Assembly: GCA_035295985.1 (NCBI GenBank)
Contig: DATHBT010000313.1
Coordinates: forward strand, 1 to 28,414
Origin: JAIVGV01 sp035295985
GTDB taxonomy: Bacteria; Acidobacteriota; Blastocatellia; Pyrinomonadales; Pyrinomonadaceae
Direction of reading: 5' to 3'
DNA: 28,414 bases
The translations under genes were made by a program, and so were the position numbers. Each line of letters opens with the position of its first letter. The first letter of the stretch is position 1. Under the pieces are notes generated by a model, which worked only from the letters and a program-made list of their open reading frames with translations, searched no databases and was not told the origin of the DNA. Positions 26,348 through 28,414 of the stretch are shown piece after piece.

Positions 26348-26462
26348 GTCCGTTGTCCGTGGTCAGTTGTCCTTTGTTTGTGACCGCGCGGCTTGAGCCT
26401 TCAACCGCGGGCGTCAAGCCGGCGAAGCACACACAACGGACAACTGACCACGGACAACGGAC
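26348..26462. repeat. Intergenic inverted repeat, GTCCGTT family
   Basis: Perfect 25-bp arms at 26348-26372 (starting GTCCGTTGTCCGTGG) and 26438-26462 flank a 65-nt loop. GTCCGTTGTCCGT is an internal direct reiteration. It ends 11 nt before the glycosyltransferase stop codon and could form the 3' end of that transcript. Confidence 0.9.
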
Positions 26463-26472
26463 ATGTTTTAAC

Positions 26473-27798
26473 TCATCCCTCATCCCTTACTTCATCCGCG
26501 GGCGCGAGACGCACGACCTCCGCGGCGACGCGGCGCAGGATCGAATCGTCGTCAGGGCCGACGCCGAGGGCGGCCAGCTCAGTCGAGACGCGGCGCGTGA
26601 GGCGTCGCCTGTTGCGCAGCCTGACCGTCTCGGAGAGGAAGTCGAGGTAGGCGGCGGCGCTGCGCTCGATAGAGTGCTCGGCGAGGACGTAAAGGCGCGC
26701 GTTCTCGCCGATCCGGCGGCGCAAAGGCTCGTCCGCGATGAGGCGCGCGAGAAAGGCACGCAGTTGAGCGTCCGACCCTTCGCCCGCGTCGATCTTCACG
26801 ACCGCGTCGTCGGGCAGCTCCGAGAACCAGCCCACGTCGGAGACGAGTACGGGCACGCCGGCCGCCATGATGCGGCAGACGCTCGCGCTCGTTTCGCCGA
26901 CCGTCCGCTCTCGTAAATTCACGGCGATGTCCGTGGCGCGTATACGCGCCTTGAACTCTTCGAGCGTGACGAAGCCGGTCACGGTGACGCGGCCCGCAAG
27001 TTTGTGGTGTCGCGCCAGCTCGGTCACGTCGAACCCGTCGGGCTGGCCGACGAGCGTGTAGTGAAAGTTGTAGCCCTCGCCGAGCGAGGCGAGCGCGGCC
27101 AGCGTTCGTTCGATCCCCTTCTCAGTGGTGATGTGGCCGAAGGAGGCGATCTCGACGCGGCGCGGCCCGCGCACGGCCTCACTGTCGCGCGCGCCCGCGT
27201 CTTCGGGCACGACGGGCAGGTTGATGCGCGCGACGGGCACGGCCGGGGCGACCTGCGAGAGGCGCGTGCGCGACCACTCGGAGTGGACGACGAGCCCCTC
27301 GGCGGCGTTCGCCAGCCGCCGGTTGAGCGGGAACGAGAGCGGCGCGAGCGCCGCTGCCGGCGTGCCGCCGCGCCTCAAGGTCTGCTCGGCGTCGGCGCGC
27401 GCGCGCGGGCCGTGGCAGGCTTCCAGCTCGTCGAGGTACAGGGAGGGCGCGCCGGTCGTGCGCGCGAGGCCGAGGAAGAAGTGTTGGAGCGCGAAGTCGT
27501 GGAGGACGACGACGCCGGGGTGCGCGAGCGCGGCCTCGTACACCCCCGCGTGGTAGCGGTGGTCGTTCCCCATGTGGTAGAGGGCCACGTCGTAAGCCGA
27601 AAGCTCGCTCAGGCGTGCGGGATCGCGCCTGTAGTCGAACCAGCGGAAGCGCCCGGCGACCGAGGGGTTCGACGGCGCGAAGCCGTCAACGAAGAGATCG
27701 ATCTCCGCGCCGGAGGCCAGGTGCGGCAGCAGCTCCTCGCTGTAGTCGGAGATGCCGGAGCGCTGCGGGTTGAGCGGGCTGAAGTATGCGACTCTCAC
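26473..27798 (-). CDS. GT4-type glycosyltransferase (GT-B fold)
   Basis: A 441-residue glycosyltransferase starting at GTG 27798, where GTGA overlaps the upstream stop; the frame is open to 28245, but that extension is antisense-like and lies inside the upstream gene. The N-terminal Rossmann domain opens VRVAYFSPLNPQRSGISDYS, with the glycine-rich donor/acceptor loop, followed by VVLHDFALQHFF and VVHSEWSR. The C-terminal domain has ASFGHITTEKGIER, YTLVGQPDG and the nucleotide-sugar motif GETSASVCRIMAAGVPVLV, then SDVGWFSELPDD. The second Glu of the usual EX7E motif is Arg, as in the GETSGSV...RAL subgroup found in polysaccharide clusters. It should transfer a sugar from a nucleotide donor at the cytoplasmic membrane face; donor and acceptor are unknown. 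Confidence 0.88.
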   Translation of the reverse strand: MRVAYFSPLNPQRSGISDYSEELLPHLASGAEIDLFVDGFAPSNPSVAGRFRWFDYRRDPARLSELSAYDVALYHMGNDHRYHAGVYEAALAHPGVVVLHDFALQHFFLGLARTTGAPSLYLDELEACHGPRARADAEQTLRRGGTPAAALAPLSFPLNRRLANAAEGLVVHSEWSRTRLSQVAPAVPVARINLPVVPEDAGARDSEAVRGPRRVEIASFGHITTEKGIERTLAALASLGEGYNFHYTLVGQPDGFDVTELARHHKLAGRVTVTGFVTLEEFKARIRATDIAVNLRERTVGETSASVCRIMAAGVPVLVSDVGWFSELPDDAVVKIDAGEGSDAQLRAFLARLIADEPLRRRIGENARLYVLAEHSIERSAAAYLDFLSETVRLRNRRRLTRRVSTELAALGVGPDDDSILRRVAAEVVRLAPADEVRDEG

Positions 27799-28414
27799 GG
27801 CTCTTTCGCGGGCCTGACTTCGAGCAGGATCATCGGGATCACGGTGGTCTCCGTCGAGTAGTAGGGGATCGTGACGGGCGTCTCGCCGACGACCTTCAGG
27901 CCGCGGGCCTCCAGGACATTCCTCACCTCCCCGACCTCCTGACTCAGGCAGAGAGAATACATCCTCCGGCCCGCCGCGCGCTCCAACGCCGCGTCGAACG
28001 AGCGCCGCGACTCCCCGGTCACGAAGAACTCGCCCCAGCGCAGGCCGATTGCCGGCACGTCGGGCCGCAGCAGGGCCTGGACGCCCGCGGCCTTGACCCC
28101 GCCGACGATCCACACCCCCACCCCGTCGAAGAGCGCGCGCTCCCCCGCGGGCAGAAACTCGCGGAGCGAGCGGTCGCGGAGCGCGAGCCGGGCCTCGCGG
28201 AAGTGTGCCTTGGGTTGTGCAACGAGGACGGATCGGCCGCTCCACTCCGTCCTCTTCACGTAAACGAGTGCGACCGCGGCCTGCGCGACGAGCGCCGCGA
28301 GCGGCAGCGCGGCGAGCAGGCGCTTGAATGTGCTGGCTTCGCCCCTCGCGCCGCGCGCGATCATCGCCGACAGGCAGACGAGCAGCAGGCCGGCGACGAA
28401 CTCAAGGTGCGGCG
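27795..28414 (-). CDS. C-terminal part of a polytopic membrane protein (possible GT39/ArnT-like), truncated by window edge
   Basis: An open frame enters from the right edge and stops at 27795; 206 codons are visible, including the segment upstream of the internal ATG at 28364. It begins with a hydrophobic helix (EFVAGLLLVCLSAMIA), a short basic loop (RGARGEASTFKR), a second helix (LLAALPLAALVAQAAVALVYV) and then a soluble domain of about 150 residues (LFDGVGVWIVGG, PAIGLRWGEFFVTGE, LEARGLKVVGETPVTIPYYS). Last-helix-then-soluble-domain is seen in membrane mannosyl/arabinosyltransferases, and coupling to a GT4 gene fits glycan synthesis, but the catalytic N-terminal half is outside the window, so the assignment is tentative. 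Confidence 0.6.
   Translation of the reverse strand, partial: PHLEFVAGLLLVCLSAMIARGARGEASTFKRLLAALPLAALVAQAAVALVYVKRTEWSGRSVLVAQPKAHFREARLALRDRSLREFLPAGERALFDGVGVWIVGGVKAAGVQALLRPDVPAIGLRWGEFFVTGESRRSFDAALERAAGRRMYSLCLSQEVGEVRNVLEARGLKVVGETPVTIPYYSTETTVIPMILLEVRPAKEP

Larger units (their letters stand above)
26070..26472. other. 403-nt intergenic region with two inverted repeats and a promoter
   Basis: The gap between the glycosyltransferase 3' end and the TPR lipoprotein 5' end holds no plausible gene. It contains the lipoprotein promoter (26116-26144), a GC-rich 13-bp hairpin (26165-26196) and a 25-bp perfect inverted repeat (26348-26462). The stretch 26200-26340 shows no recognisable element. 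Confidence 0.7.

Noticed and set aside
27799..28245. 149-codon N-terminal extension of the glycosyltransferase
   Set aside because: The extension is Arg/Gly/Pro low complexity inside the upstream membrane-protein gene; the GTG at 27798 starts exactly at the Rossmann domain and forms a typical GTGA overlap.

Overview
The window looks like a chromosomal segment of a high-GC, Gram-negative-type environmental bacterium. The best guess is an Acidobacteriota member, probably Blastocatellia/Pyrinomonadaceae-like. This rests on established associations rather than a marker gene: a large secreted sortilin-type BNR protein, TolB-like/TPR proteins that open with a CPxC...FCxxDG zinc ribbon, many exported peptidases and lipoproteins, and intergenic inverted repeats built from short iterated words (CACAGAGG, GCGCAAAG, GAAGGCA, GTCCGTT, GTGACAGG). 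No rRNA, tRNA, CRISPR array, transposase, integrase or phage gene was seen.

Layout. 1-5774 (minus): three exported proteins in a row, an M24 metallopeptidase cut by the window edge, an M20 metallopeptidase and a 1072-residue sortilin/VPS10-like beta-propeller protein. 5937-8635 (plus): a small coiled-coil protein and a membrane-anchored fusion of an NHL beta-propeller with an M23-type (LytM) domain. 8849-13208: a small membrane protein, then the conserved tesA / ybbA-ybbP arrangement, with the divergent tesA and ybbA start codons sharing one CATG. 13336-18373 (minus): a three-gene tandem array of zinc-ribbon/TolB-like/TPR proteins joined by 2-nt junctions; the middle copy has an AT-rich, mosaic body. 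18536-20344 (plus): a decayed amidohydrolase remnant and an MFS transporter. 20431-25175: a PaaI-type thioesterase (minus), then an exported cyclophilin, ettA, a DUF72/YecE protein and an SDR oxidoreductase (plus). 25278-28414 (minus): a TPR lipoprotein, a GT4-type glycosyltransferase, and the C-terminal part of a membrane protein coupled to it by a GTGA overlap.

Functional picture. The left end looks like envelope or periplasmic peptide handling. TesA/YbbAP is a cell-envelope ABC export and lysophospholipase-type module. The TPR array looks like envelope-associated scaffolding or sensing of unknown input. The right end touches polysaccharide or glycan synthesis. The most unusual features are the TPR array with its mosaic middle gene, the NHL-M23 fusion behind an apparently leaderless promoter, and at least five unrelated families of intergenic inverted repeats that share one architecture and sit at gene junctions.
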